Shown: positions 8,815 to 17,748 of the stretch, piece by piece
Layout of the letters: each line of letters starts with the position of its first letter
Position numbering within the stretch: the first letter of the stretch is position 1
Assembly: GCA_044508265.1 (NCBI GenBank)
Contig: JBIQIB010000044.1
Span: forward strand, 1-29,848
Origin: JAEZDP01 sp044508265
Lineage (GTDB): Bacteria > Acidobacteriota > Vicinamibacteria > Vicinamibacterales > Vicinamibacteraceae
Length of the DNA: 29,848 nt
Direction of reading: 5' to 3'
Program-made: the position numbers and the translations under genes
Notes under the pieces: generated by a model
What the model was told of the DNA's origin: nothing
Database searches by the model: none
What the model saw: the letters and a program-made list of their open reading frames with translations, nothing else

Positions 8815-10557
8815 ATGCGTACGTTGATCTGGGAACCGCTGACGGCCGACGATGCGGCCTGCCGGCGGCTCGCCGACGCGCTTCGCCTCGCGCCGGCCGT
8901 GGCACGGCTGCTGTGCCAGCGGGGCCTGAGCGATCCCGAGACCGCGGACCGCTTCCTCCGGCCGTCCCTCGACCACCTGCACGACCCGTGGCGGCTGGCC
9001 GGCCTGGGTCCGGCCGTCGACCGCCTGCTGGCCGCGCTCGAGCGCCGCGAACGGATCGCCATCCACGGCGACTACGACGTCGACGGCGTGACGTCCACGG
9101 TCATCCTGCGGCGCGCGCTGGAGCTGCTCGGCGGTGACGTCACGCACTTCATTCCCGAGCGGCTGCGTGACGGCTACGGGCTGCAGCCGGCAGCGGTCGA
9201 ACGCCTTGCCGCCGACGGCGTGCGCGTCCTCGTGTCGGTGGACTGCGGCATCCGCAGCGCGGACGCGGCACGGCGCGCACGCGAGCTCGGCGTCGACCTC
9301 ATCATCACCGACCATCACGAGCCCGACTGCGAGCTGCCGGAGGCGCTGGCGGTCGTCAACCCCAAGCGTCCGGACTGCACGTACCCCGACAAGATGCTGG
9401 CGGGCGTCGGCGTGGCCTTCAAGCTGGTGCAGGCGCTGTGCGTGCGCCGGGGACGCGAGAAGTGGCTGCCGGCGTTCCTCAAGCTCGCGGCGATTGGCAC
9501 CGTCGCCGACGTCGTGCCGCTGACCGGCGAGAACCGGGTGATCGCGAAACTCGGGCTCGAGCGGCTGTCGCAGGGGCCGCACACCGTGGGATTGCGGACG
9601 CTGCTCGAAGTGGCAGGGCTCGCCAACAGGACGGTGGACGGCTTCGGCGTGTCGTTCGTCCTGGCGCCGCGGATCAACGCGGCGGGCCGGATGAGCTCCC
9701 CTGACATCGCCACGCGGCTGCTGCTGGCCTCCGACGAAGCGCAGGCCGACGAGGTGCGCAGACTGGCCGAGCAGCTGAACGAGGAGAACGCCCGGCGGCA
9801 GGCCCACGAGGCCGAGATCGTCGCGGCAGCGCGCAAGAGCGTCGAGTCGGACCCCGCGATCGGCGCGCACAACCTGCTCGTGGTCGCGGGCGAGGGCTGG
9901 CACCGTGGCGTGGTCGGCATCGTGGCGAGCAAGCTGGTGGACACGTTCTACAAGCCGACCATCGTGCTCTCGATCGAGGACGGCGTGGCGCACGGCTCGT
10001 GCCGCTCCATTCCGTCGTTCGACATGCTCGGCGCGCTCGACTCGTGCGCCGACATGCTCATCAAGTACGGCGGTCACCGGCACGCGGCCGGGTTGACGCT
10101 GGAGGCGTCGCGCATCCACGAACTGCGGACGCGCCTGGCGGCCCACGCGCTCGACCGTCTCGAGCCCGACGACCTGATGCCGCGCCTGCGGATCGACGCG
10201 CCGCTGCGTCTGGCCGGGATCACCCCGCAACTGGTGGACGGCCTCGATCTGCTGGCGCCGTTCGGCGCGGCCAACCCGAAACCGGTGTTCGACGCGGACG
10301 CCGTCGAGGTGGTCGGCGATCCGCGGCGCATCAAGGAGCGTCACCTGAAGCTGCGCGTCCGCCAGGACGGCCGCATCTTCAGCGCCATGGCCTGGCGCTG
10401 CTCGGAGCGCGCGTCGTTCGTCGACCAGCACCGCCGCGCCCTCCGCCTGGCGTACTCGCTCGACCGCCAGACCTGGCAGGGCGAGACCACCATCGAGCTG
10501 ACCGTCGCCGACATGCAGGCGCCGCGCCCCGCTGCTGCAGATGAAGGAGCAGCCTGA
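8815..10557 (+). CDS. recJ: single-stranded-DNA-specific 5'-3' exonuclease RecJ
   Basis: RecJ degrades single-stranded DNA 5' to 3' in recombination and mismatch repair. The 580-residue protein has the DHH phosphoesterase motifs in order: HGDYDVDG (residues 84-91, with Asp86, Asp88 and Asp90), Asp143 in VDCGI, and the Asp166-His167-His168 triad. The DHHA1 domain carries the substrate-binding GGH at 419-421 within KYGGHRHAAG. An OB-type domain follows, near residues 455-570. The ATG at 8815 places the standard N-terminal W-x-x RecJ leader in frame. It lies 37 bases after accA, and its stop overlaps the next start (TGATG), so it is translationally coupled to the LptC/OstA-like gene. All key metal ligands appear present. 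Confidence 0.97.
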   Translation: MRTLIWEPLTADDAACRRLADALRLAPAVARLLCQRGLSDPETADRFLRPSLDHLHDPWRLAGLGPAVDRLLAALERRERIAIHGDYDVDGVTSTVILRRALELLGGDVTHFIPERLRDGYGLQPAAVERLAADGVRVLVSVDCGIRSADAARRARELGVDLIITDHHEPDCELPEALAVVNPKRPDCTYPDKMLAGVGVAFKLVQALCVRRGREKWLPAFLKLAAIGTVADVVPLTGENRVIAKLGLERLSQGPHTVGLRTLLEVAGLANRTVDGFGVSFVLAPRINAAGRMSSPDIATRLLLASDEAQADEVRRLAEQLNEENARRQAHEAEIVAAARKSVESDPAIGAHNLLVVAGEGWHRGVVGIVASKLVDTFYKPTIVLSIEDGVAHGSCRSIPSFDMLGALDSCADMLIKYGGHRHAAGLTLEASRIHELRTRLAAHALDRLEPDDLMPRLRIDAPLRLAGITPQLVDGLDLLAPFGAANPKPVFDADAVEVVGDPRRIKERHLKLRVRQDGRIFSAMAWRCSERASFVDQHRRALRLAYSLDRQTWQGETTIELTVADMQAPRPAAADEGAA

Positions 10558-12665
10558 TGCGCTGGCGCAGCGTCCTGCGCTGGGCCTTCGCGGCCTTCGC
10601 CGTGGCGTTTGCCGTGTGGCTGGCCTTCCTGCTCCGTCAGGGCCGCCCTGAACCCGGCGGCGGCGTCGATCCACGCACCGATCCCGATGCCGTCGTCGAG
10701 TCACGCGGCGGGTTGATCACCCGCACGCGCGGTGATCAACGCGACTTCGACATCCAGCACGAGGGCCTGCTGTCGTATCCGGACGGCCGCACCACCTTCC
10801 GCAACGTCGTGGTCACGGTGCCCGAGCGTGACGAGCGCCGTGGGTTCACCCTGTCGGGCGACCAGGGCGAGGTCACGGGCGAGGGCGACACCGTCCGCTT
10901 CAGCGGCTCGCTGAAGCTCGTGACCACCGACGGTCTCACGATGACCGGGCCGGAAGCCACCTACGACGCGGCCGACGGCGTGGTCCGCGTCTCGGGCGAC
11001 GTGCAGTTCGAGAAGGAGCGGATGCGCGGCAGCTCGACCGGCGCCACGTACGACAACGTACGGAACGTCCTGTGGCTGCTCGAGCGTGCCGTGATCGACA
11101 TCGCGCCCGACCCGCAGGGGCAGGGCGCCACGTCGATGCGCGCGGGTTCGGCCGGCTTTGCCCGCGCCGAGCGATACATCCGCCTGCAGGATGCCGCGGA
11201 GGTCACGCGCGACGGGCAGACGCTGACGGGACAGACCGTCACGGTCTTCCTCCGCCCCGCGGAAGACGTCATCCAGCTCGTGGAGCTGCGCGGCGGATCC
11301 GCCGTGCGCCTGCCGGCCCCGCAGTCGCTCGAGGAGCTGACGGCAACGGACATCAACCTGGTCTACGACGAGGACGGACGCACGCTCCGTCAGACGGTGC
11401 TTGCCGGTCAGGCGGCCGTGCAGTTCAGGAGCGAAGGTGGCGCGGGCCGCCGTCTCGCCGGCCAGGTCATCGACATGCAGCTCGACGCCGACGGCACGAC
11501 GCTCACGGGCCTCTCGGCGACCGAGAACGTGGAGCTCACGCTGCCCGGGGCAGGGGCGACCCCGGCGCGCGTCATCACGGGCCGCCAGTTGAACGGGACG
11601 GGGGCACCCGGACGCGGGCTCGTCGGCGCGGCGTTCACCGACACCGTCGTGTTCAGGGAGACGCGCGCTGCCGCACGCGGCGTGGCCGCCATGGATCGCA
11701 CCGTGTCGTCCGACAGGCTCGACCTGGTGACGGGCGGCAGCCTGGAGCAGATCGAGCGGGCGACCTTCGAGGGCGGCGTCAGCGTCAAGGACGCGCAGCG
11801 CACGGCCTCGGCGCCACGGATGATCTACCGGACGGAATCCGGCGACATCACCCTGTCGGCGGAAGGCACGCAGGTCTTTGCACGCGTCGACGACCCGCAG
11901 GGCTCGATTCAGGCCCGCACCGTCAACCTCGTCAGCGCCGACGAGACGGTGATCGCCGAAACCGACGTGCGGTCGGTGATCAAGGGCGGGGGCGGCGACG
12001 ACCGCCGGCGCCCGGCGCTCTTCGAGGCCGACAGCCCGGTCAACGTCACCGCCGCGCGGCTCGATCGCAGCGGCTCGGCCGCCACGTACTCCGGCGAGGC
12101 GCAGCTGTGGCAGGGTGCCACCTCCATCAAGAGCACGACGCTCGTGCTCGATGAAGACAACGGCAACCTGACGGCCACCGGCAAGGTCCGCACGGTGCTG
12201 GAGCTCGAAGAGGTGGACCCGGAGACGAAGAAGGCCACCAGGACGATGACCACGGGCACCGCCGAGCAGCTCGTCTACACCGAGGCGGAGCGGAAGGCGG
12301 TATTTACGGGCGAGGCCCGCCTCGTCAATGCCCGCGACGGCGACCTGCGCGCGGCCCGCATCGAGCTGTTCCTGCTGCCGGACGGACGCCAGATCGAGCG
12401 GCTCGAGGCGTACGAGACGGTGTCGCTCAAGACGCCGCTCAAGCAGGGCACCGGCGCCCGGCTGACATATTTTCCGTCCGATGGCCGATATGTCATGGCG
12501 GGGACGCCGGTGAACGTGCTGGAGCAGATGCCCAACGAGTGCCGCGAGACGACGGGGCGGACGCTCACGTTCTTCCGGGACTCCGACACCATCACTGTCG
12601 ACGGCAACCAGTCGACGCGGACGCAGACGCGGACGATGGGGAAGTGTCCGCCGGGAGCGGACTGA
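10557..12665 (+). CDS. long LptC/OstA-like LPS-transport protein
   Basis: The protein has 702 residues with a single N-terminal membrane anchor (about residues 7-26), followed by a long periplasmic region of beta-strand repeats. Residues 40-160 look like LptC: an inner-membrane-anchored domain with strands such as VRFSGSLKLVT and VRVSGDVQFEK. The rest repeats OstA/LptA-like jelly-roll patterns (ATYSGEAQLWQG, AVFTGEARLVN, GRYVMAGTP, TITVDGNQ). The region ends with an LptA-like TGRTLTFFRDSDT segment. In the Lpt machine LptC receives LPS from LptB2FG and LptA bridges the periplasm. This gene seems to join both roles, or at least carries many OstA-like units. E. coli LptC is about 190 residues and LptA about 185, so this is roughly twice their sum. 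The immediate downstream neighbour is lptB, which supports the assignment. The domain boundaries are my estimates. Confidence 0.82.
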   Translation: MRWRSVLRWAFAAFAVAFAVWLAFLLRQGRPEPGGGVDPRTDPDAVVESRGGLITRTRGDQRDFDIQHEGLLSYPDGRTTFRNVVVTVPERDERRGFTLSGDQGEVTGEGDTVRFSGSLKLVTTDGLTMTGPEATYDAADGVVRVSGDVQFEKERMRGSSTGATYDNVRNVLWLLERAVIDIAPDPQGQGATSMRAGSAGFARAERYIRLQDAAEVTRDGQTLTGQTVTVFLRPAEDVIQLVELRGGSAVRLPAPQSLEELTATDINLVYDEDGRTLRQTVLAGQAAVQFRSEGGAGRRLAGQVIDMQLDADGTTLTGLSATENVELTLPGAGATPARVITGRQLNGTGAPGRGLVGAAFTDTVVFRETRAAARGVAAMDRTVSSDRLDLVTGGSLEQIERATFEGGVSVKDAQRTASAPRMIYRTESGDITLSAEGTQVFARVDDPQGSIQARTVNLVSADETVIAETDVRSVIKGGGGDDRRRPALFEADSPVNVTAARLDRSGSAATYSGEAQLWQGATSIKSTTLVLDEDNGNLTATGKVRTVLELEEVDPETKKATRTMTTGTAEQLVYTEAERKAVFTGEARLVNARDGDLRAARIELFLLPDGRQIERLEAYETVSLKTPLKQGTGARLTYFPSDGRYVMAGTPVNVLEQMPNECRETTGRTLTFFRDSDTITVDGNQSTRTQTRTMGKCPPGAD

Positions 12666-12666
12666 C

Positions 12667-13392
12667 GTGGCATTCCTGCGGACACACAACCTGACCAAGG
12701 CCTACGGCGGCCGGACGGTGGTCAACGGCGTCAGCCTGGAGCTCGCCTCGGGCGAGGTGGTCGGCCTGCTCGGGCCGAACGGCGCGGGGAAGACGACGAC
12801 CTTCTACATGTGCGTCGGGCTGACGCGTCCCGACTCGGGCCGCGTCGAGATCGACGGCGTCGACGTGACGCACGACCCCATCTATGTCAGGGCGCGCAAG
12901 GGCCTGGCGTACCTGCCGCAGGAGCCGTCGATCTTTCGCGGACTGACGGTGGAGCAGAATCTGCTTGCGATCCTCGAGATGCTGCCGCTGAACCGCGCGC
13001 AGCGCCTGGCTCGCTGCCGCGACCTGCTGGCGGAGCTCAACCTCACGTCGCTTGCGCGATCGAAGGCCTACACGCTGTCGGGGGGCGAACGCCGGCGCGT
13101 GGAAATTACACGCGCGCTGGTGAACAACCCGAAGTTCATCCTGCTCGACGAGCCGTTCGCCGGGATCGATCCGATCGCCGTCGGAGACATCCAGAAGATC
13201 ATCTCGCACCTCAAGAATCGTGGCATCGGCGTGCTGATTACGGACCATAATGTCCGGGAGACCTTGAAGATAACGGACCGGGCGCATATCGTGCATGCGG
13301 GAGCCATCTTCAAGAGCGGCACCCCGGCAGAGCTTGCCGATGACGAAGACGTAAAGCGGATCTACCTCGGGAGCGATTTCAGACTCGACTGA
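12667..13392 (+). CDS. lptB: LPS export ABC transporter ATPase LptB
   Basis: LptB powers extraction of LPS from the inner membrane by the LptFG complex. The 241-residue protein has Walker A GPNGAGKT (36-43), the Q-loop region LPQEPSIF, the signature LSGGERRR (137-144), Walker B with Asp161 and catalytic Glu162 in LLDEPFAGIDP, and the switch histidine in TDHNVRE. DPIAVGDIQ and YLGSDF near the C-terminus are typical of LptB rather than other ABC ATPases. The start is GTG, one base after the preceding stop, so it is coupled to the LptC/OstA-like gene. lptF and lptG are not in the window. rpoN follows with a six-base gap, the same lptB-rpoN order as in proteobacteria. Confidence 0.97.
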   Translation: MAFLRTHNLTKAYGGRTVVNGVSLELASGEVVGLLGPNGAGKTTTFYMCVGLTRPDSGRVEIDGVDVTHDPIYVRARKGLAYLPQEPSIFRGLTVEQNLLAILEMLPLNRAQRLARCRDLLAELNLTSLARSKAYTLSGGERRRVEITRALVNNPKFILLDEPFAGIDPIAVGDIQKIISHLKNRGIGVLITDHNVRETLKITDRAHIVHAGAIFKSGTPAELADDEDVKRIYLGSDFRLD

Positions 13393-13398
13393 TTACAC

Positions 13399-14850
13399 AT
13401 GGCCATCACGCAGAAGCTGCAGACGCGGCTCTCTCAGAAACTCGTCCTGACGCCGTCGCTGCAACAGGCGATCAAGCTCCTGCCGATGACGACCCTCGAG
13501 CTTGCCGAGCTCCTGACGCAGGAGATCGTGGAGAACCCCCTGCTCGAGGAGGTCCCTGTCGAAGAGGCACAGCAGGTGGAGCCGCAGGCGCAGACCTCCG
13601 AGCCCGAGGTCGAAACGCCCCCTGCGCCGGATCGGCCCGACGCCAACTGGGACGACCAGGACTACGCGTACTTCTTCGGCGAGTACCTCGACGATGGCGG
13701 GTACCGGTCGCGGATGCCGGCCGAGGTCCGCGAGCTGCCGCCGATCGAGAACACCCTCTCGACGACCAGCTCGCTGGCCGACCACCTGCTCTGGCAGCTC
13801 TCGCTCAGCAGCGAGGACGGCGTGGTGCGCGAGATCGGCGAGGCCATCATCGGCAACATCAACGACGACGGCTACCTGGTGGCATCGCTCGACGAGCTGG
13901 CCGCCATGGGACCCTGGCCGGTCGAGCAGGTCGAAGCGGCGCTGGCCATGGTGCAGCGCTTCGACCCGATCGGCGTGGCGGCACGCGACCTCCAGGAATG
14001 CCTGATCCTCCAGCTGCGGCACCTCGGGCTCGACGGTGGCCCCGCCGAGACGATCGTCACCGAGTACCTGCGCCTCCTCCAGAACCATCAGGTGCCCGAG
14101 ATCGCCAAGCGCATGGGCATGACGATCGACGAGCTGAAGGAGCACATCGAGGTGGTGCGCAACCTCGACCCCAAGCCCGGCAGCCGCTTCGCCGCCCCGG
14201 CCTCGCAGTACGTCATTCCCGACGTCTACGTGACCAAGGTCGAGAACGAGTACGTGGCCGTCCTCAGCGACGAGGGACTGCCGCAGCTGCGCATCAGCCC
14301 GGTCTACCGCAGGCTGCTCGACAAGCAGGCCGGCGACGGCAGCGCGAGCGCCGACGAGACGCGCGCGTACGTGAAGGAGAAGTTCCGCTCGGCGCTGTGG
14401 CTGCTCAAGTCGGTGGATCAGCGACAGAAGACGATCCTCAAGGTCGCCAACAGCATCATCAACTTCCAGCGGGAGTTCCTCGATCACGGCATCGAGCACC
14501 TCCGCCCGCTGGTGCTGCGTGACGTGGCCGACGACATCGGGATGCACGAGTCGACCGTGAGCCGCGTCGTCAACAACAAGTACATGCACACCCCGCAGGG
14601 CGTGTACGAGATGAAGTACTTCTTCCACAGCGGCATCAGCAGCACGTTCGGCGAGGCCGTGTCGTCGGTGACGATCAAGTCGCGCATCAGGAAGATCATC
14701 GAGGCCGAGGACAGCCGGAAGCCGCTGAGCGACTCGAAGATCGTCGCGATCCTGCAGCGCGAGGGGCTGGTACTCGCCCGGCGTACCATCGCGAAGTACC
14801 GCGAAGAGCTCAAGATTCCCACCTCCAACCAGCGCAAGGTGCTCTATTGA
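13399..14850 (+). CDS. rpoN: RNA polymerase sigma-54 factor
   Basis: Sigma-54 directs RNA polymerase to -24/-12 promoters and needs AAA+ activator proteins. The 483-residue protein has all three regions. Region I (about 1-50) contains LVLTPSLQQAIKLL and ENPLLE. Region II (about 51-80) is an acidic, proline/glutamine-rich linker. The core-binding domain is in the middle. A helix-turn-helix near 370-415 includes MHESTVSRVVNNKY. The RpoN box ARRTIAKYRE at 460-469 departs from the usual ARRTVAKYRE by one conservative Val-to-Ile change. It lies between lptB and hpf, as in many proteobacteria, and the following gene starts just after its stop. No enhancer-binding activator is in the window. Confidence 0.98.
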   Translation: MAITQKLQTRLSQKLVLTPSLQQAIKLLPMTTLELAELLTQEIVENPLLEEVPVEEAQQVEPQAQTSEPEVETPPAPDRPDANWDDQDYAYFFGEYLDDGGYRSRMPAEVRELPPIENTLSTTSSLADHLLWQLSLSSEDGVVREIGEAIIGNINDDGYLVASLDELAAMGPWPVEQVEAALAMVQRFDPIGVAARDLQECLILQLRHLGLDGGPAETIVTEYLRLLQNHQVPEIAKRMGMTIDELKEHIEVVRNLDPKPGSRFAAPASQYVIPDVYVTKVENEYVAVLSDEGLPQLRISPVYRRLLDKQAGDGSASADETRAYVKEKFRSALWLLKSVDQRQKTILKVANSIINFQREFLDHGIEHLRPLVLRDVADDIGMHESTVSRVVNNKYMHTPQGVYEMKYFFHSGISSTFGEAVSSVTIKSRIRKIIEAEDSRKPLSDSKIVAILQREGLVLARRTIAKYREELKIPTSNQRKVLY

Positions 14851-14873
14851 ACGCCCGAGGAGACAAGGAAGGG

Positions 14874-15422
14874 ATGCGTCTTGCCCTGACCGGCAGGAAC
14901 GTCGACATCACGCCCGCACTGCGCCAGCTCGTCACGCGCAGGCTCGCCCGGCTGCAGCGGATGTTCGACAGCCACATCATGTCGGCCAGTGTCGTGCTGC
15001 ACGAGGAGCGCGCGCGCCGCAAGGCCCAGATCACGCTGCACATGCGCGGCGATCACGTCTTCCGCGGCAGCGGCGCCGCCGACACGTGGAGCGCCGCGCT
15101 GACGGCTGCCGTCTCGAAGGTGGAGCAGCAGGCCGTCACGGTGAAGGGCAAGTGGGTGGCGCGCAAGCGGCGTGCAGCCTCGCCCAGCCGCGTGACCGCC
15201 GAGGCCATCGTCGAGGCGCCCGTCGAGGACGAGGTGCCCGGCCCCCGTATCGTCCGGATGCGCCGCTATCCGGTGAAGCCCATGTCGCTCGAGGATGCCG
15301 CGCTCAAGGTGGGCGACACGCCGAACGCCTTCCTGGTGTTTCGCGATGCCGAGACCGAGGGCGTGCTGGTGCTCTACCGCCGGCCCGATGGCGCGCTCGG
15401 GCTCATCGATCCCGGCGCCTGA
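14874..15422 (+). CDS. hpf: long-form ribosome hibernation promoting factor
   Basis: HPF binds the 30S decoding region and, in its long form, drives formation of inactive 100S ribosome dimers. This 182-residue protein has the N-terminal sigma-54 modulation/HPF domain (LALTGRNVDITPALRQLV, residues 1-100), a variable linker, and a C-terminal dimerisation domain (VKPMSLEDAALKV through GALGLIDPG, about 125-182). It is therefore the long form. The ATG at 14874 is chosen because the N-terminal beta strand starts there and a GAGGAG at about 14857-14862 can serve as ribosome-binding site. A TTG at 14847 overlapping the rpoN stop is in frame but would add nine unlikely residues. The stop overlaps the hprK start by three bases. 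Confidence 0.94.
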   Translation: MRLALTGRNVDITPALRQLVTRRLARLQRMFDSHIMSASVVLHEERARRKAQITLHMRGDHVFRGSGAADTWSAALTAAVSKVEQQAVTVKGKWVARKRRAASPSRVTAEAIVEAPVEDEVPGPRIVRMRRYPVKPMSLEDAALKVGDTPNAFLVFRDAETEGVLVLYRRPDGALGLIDPGA

Positions 15423-16408
15423 TGGCGGAGGATCCCGGTCCTGCCGTGCAGCCCGTGGCTGACGTCGCCCCGCTGACGGTGCGCGACCTGCTCGCGCGAT
15501 GCGCCGCGACGACCCTGGGTGACCTGACGCTCGTCGCAGGCGGAGCCGGCATCGACCGCGTCATCACACACGCCTCACTCCAGAAGACTGGCCTCGCCCT
15601 GGCCGGGCTGCCCGACTATCTCGAGGACGGGCGCGTCCTGCTCTTCGGGCGCAGCGAAGTGCAGTACCTCGCGGCGCTCGAGGCCGGCGAGCGCCGGCGC
15701 CGGCTGCGCGACGTGCTGCGGCCCGGCCTGCCGTGCGTCGTCGTGGCGGCGGGGCTCGAGGTGGACGAGGTGCTCGCCGACGAGGCGAACCGCCATGGCG
15801 TGCCCGTGCTCGCCACCAGCGTGCTGACGTCGTCGGCCCTCGTCGCGCTGACGGGCATCCTCGACGCGAGCCTGGCGCCGACGATCACGCTGCACGGCGT
15901 GGTGGTGGACGTGCTCGGCCTCGGCGTCCTGCTGCTCGGTGACAGCGGCATCGGCAAGAGCGAGTGCGCGCTCGACCTCATCGTGCGCGGCCATCGCCTC
16001 GTCGCCGACGATGCCGTGGACGTGCAGCGGCGCAACGGCACGACGCTCGTCGGAACGTGCCCGCCGCAGACCCGGCATCACATGGAGGTGCGCGGCCTCG
16101 GGATCATGAACGTGCAGGAGCTGTTCGGCGTGGCCTCGACCCGCCACAGCATCGTCATCGAGCTGATCGTGCGGCTCGTGCGGTGGGACGAGCACACCGC
16201 CTACGAGCGGCTCGGCCTGGACGAGCAGCAGGAGTCCCTGCTCGACGTGCCCCTGCCGGTCGTGACGCTGCCCGTCGCGCCGGGCCGGAACATCGGAATC
16301 CTCGTGGAGGTGGCCGCCCGCCGGCACCTGCTGCGCGCGCGGGGCCTGCCGGCCGCGGCACGGCTCGTCGCGCGGCTCGACGAGGAACTGCGAAGGGGGG
16401 CCTCATGA
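15422..16408 (+). CDS. hprK: HPr kinase/phosphorylase
   Basis: HprK phosphorylates a regulatory serine of HPr using ATP, and removes it by phosphorolysis. The 328-residue protein has the typical N-terminal domain (about 1-150, with VPVLATSVLTSSAL), then the catalytic domain: His158 in LHGVVVDV, Walker A GDSGIGKS (173-180), RGHRLVADDAV, and the HprK signature VRGLGIMNVQELFG. The ATG overlaps the hpf stop, and its own stop overlaps the rapZ start. Its substrate, an HPr with a matching GKS serine, is encoded three genes downstream. That supports a functioning pair. In firmicutes this enzyme serves catabolite repression through CcpA. In diderms lacking CcpA its output is less clear, so the regulatory target here is unknown. 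Confidence 0.96.
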   Translation: MAEDPGPAVQPVADVAPLTVRDLLARCAATTLGDLTLVAGGAGIDRVITHASLQKTGLALAGLPDYLEDGRVLLFGRSEVQYLAALEAGERRRRLRDVLRPGLPCVVVAAGLEVDEVLADEANRHGVPVLATSVLTSSALVALTGILDASLAPTITLHGVVVDVLGLGVLLLGDSGIGKSECALDLIVRGHRLVADDAVDVQRRNGTTLVGTCPPQTRHHMEVRGLGIMNVQELFGVASTRHSIVIELIVRLVRWDEHTAYERLGLDEQQESLLDVPLPVVTLPVAPGRNIGILVEVAARRHLLRARGLPAAARLVARLDEELRRGAS

Positions 16409-17313
16409 GCACCACGCCACCCGTGCCGCACGAAGAAGCGCAGCCGGGGCACCGGTTCATCGTCCTGACGGGGCTCTCCGGGTCGGGGAAGACGCAGGCC
16501 ATCCACGCGCTCGAGGACCTCGGCTACTTCTGCGTCGACAACCTGCCGATCGCGCTCATCACGACGTTTGCCGAGCTGATGCTGCGCGCGCCGGGCGACA
16601 CGACCCGCGCCGCCGTCGTCGTCGACGTCCGTGAACGCGAGCGGCTCGCGTCGCTGCCGGACGTGTACGCCCAGCTCGAGGCGATGCCCGGCGTCGATCC
16701 GTCGCTGATCTTCCTCGACGCGTCCGACGCCGCGCTGGTGCGGCGGTTCAGCGAGACGCGGCGGCCGCACCCGCTCGCGGGCGAAGGGTCGGTGCTCGAC
16801 GGCATCCGTGCCGAGCGCCGCCAGCTGGCGCGGATCCGGGAGATGGCCGACCAGATCATCGACACGTCCGACATGACGGTGCACGAGCTCCGCCATGCGT
16901 TCATGTCGGCCGCGCGGGAGCAGGGAACCGGCCCGGGCCCCGTCGTGACCCTCCTCAGTTTCGGCTTCAAGCACGGCGTGCCGATCGACGCCGACCTGGT
17001 ATTCGACGCGCGCTTCCTGCCGAACCCGCACTTCGAGCCGGACCTGCGCGCCCACACCGGCCGCGATCCCGAGGTGCGGGCGTTCCTCGACCAGTTCGAG
17101 GACACCAACGAGTTCATCACGCGCGTGACGGACCTGCTGGCCTTCCTGCTGCCGAAGTACGCCGAGGAAGGCAAGAGCTACGTCACGGTGGCCATCGGCT
17201 GCACGGGCGGCAAGCATCGCTCGGTGGCGATTGCCGAGGAGTTGCGCCGGCGCCTCGACGGCATCCCCGGGCTGCGCTTTCGCGTCAGGCACCGGGACAT
17301 CGCACAGGAGTAG
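16405..17313 (+). CDS. rapZ: RapZ family nucleotide-binding protein (RNase adapter)
   Basis: The 302-residue P-loop protein has Walker A GLSGSGKT at 23-30, the family-typical FCVDNLP soon after, and the C-terminal signature GCTGGKHRS at 265-273. In E. coli RapZ presents the sRNA GlmZ to RNase E and so tunes glucosamine-6-phosphate synthase. In firmicutes its homologue YvcJ is a nucleotidase of less certain role. Whether RNA control occurs here cannot be told from the sequence. The start ATG overlaps the hprK stop and is preceded at four bases by AAGGGGGG, a strong ribosome-binding site. The nearby frame extending upstream to 15964 lies inside hprK and is not real coding. The rpoN-hpf-PTS-rapZ neighbourhood is conserved in proteobacteria. 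Confidence 0.95.
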   Translation: MSTTPPVPHEEAQPGHRFIVLTGLSGSGKTQAIHALEDLGYFCVDNLPIALITTFAELMLRAPGDTTRAAVVVDVRERERLASLPDVYAQLEAMPGVDPSLIFLDASDAALVRRFSETRRPHPLAGEGSVLDGIRAERRQLARIREMADQIIDTSDMTVHELRHAFMSAAREQGTGPGPVVTLLSFGFKHGVPIDADLVFDARFLPNPHFEPDLRAHTGRDPEVRAFLDQFEDTNEFITRVTDLLAFLLPKYAEEGKSYVTVAIGCTGGKHRSVAIAEELRRRLDGIPGLRFRVRHRDIAQE

Positions 17314-17319
17314 AGGCAG

Positions 17320-17748
17320 ATGACCGCATCCGTTCCCGTCGGCGTCGTCGTCGTGACCCACGGGCAGCTGTCGAACGAGCTGCTGAACGCCGCCGAGATG
17401 ATCGCCGGCGAGCTGCCGAACTTCGAGGCCGTGGCGCTCGGCTGGCACGACGATCCCAATGCGGCGAAGGACCAGATTGCCGCTGCCATCGGCCGCGTCG
17501 ACGCCGGCGGCGGCGTGCTGGTGCTCACCGACATGTTCGGCGGCACGCCGTCGAACCTCGGCATCACGTTTCTCGAAGACCAGAAGGTGGAGGTCGTCAC
17601 CGGCGTCAACCTGCCGATGCTCGTCAAGCTGGCGAGCCTCGATCCGCACGACCTCGGTTTGCTGGGCGTGGCCCGTCAGGTGCGCGAGCACGCGCGCGAG
17701 GCCATCCGCGTGGCCTCCGACCTGATGCGGCCCGACGTCGATGGGTAA
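17320..17748 (+). CDS. PTS system mannose-family EIIA domain protein
   Basis: This stand-alone 142-residue EIIA of the mannose/fructose type has its phosphorylation site at His14 in VVTHGQLS. The fold is confirmed by GGGVLVLTDMFGGTPSNLG near residues 62-80 and VTGVNLPML near 92-100. It accepts phosphate from HPr-His~P. No EIIB, EIIC or EIID gene is adjacent, so it is more likely a regulatory phosphocarrier than part of a sugar permease. The permease could lie elsewhere. It follows rapZ by six bases and overlaps the HPr gene by eight bases. Confidence 0.95.
   Translation: MTASVPVGVVVVTHGQLSNELLNAAEMIAGELPNFEAVALGWHDDPNAAKDQIAAAIGRVDAGGGVLVLTDMFGGTPSNLGITFLEDQKVEVVTGVNLPMLVKLASLDPHDLGLLGVARQVREHAREAIRVASDLMRPDVDG

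Noticed and set aside
8566..10704. Long antisense frame over recJ, with similar ones over guaA, the LptC/OstA-like gene, hprK-rapZ and miaB
   Set aside because: Same composition artefact. None has a recognisable motif or ribosome-binding site, and each lies opposite a clearly identified gene.
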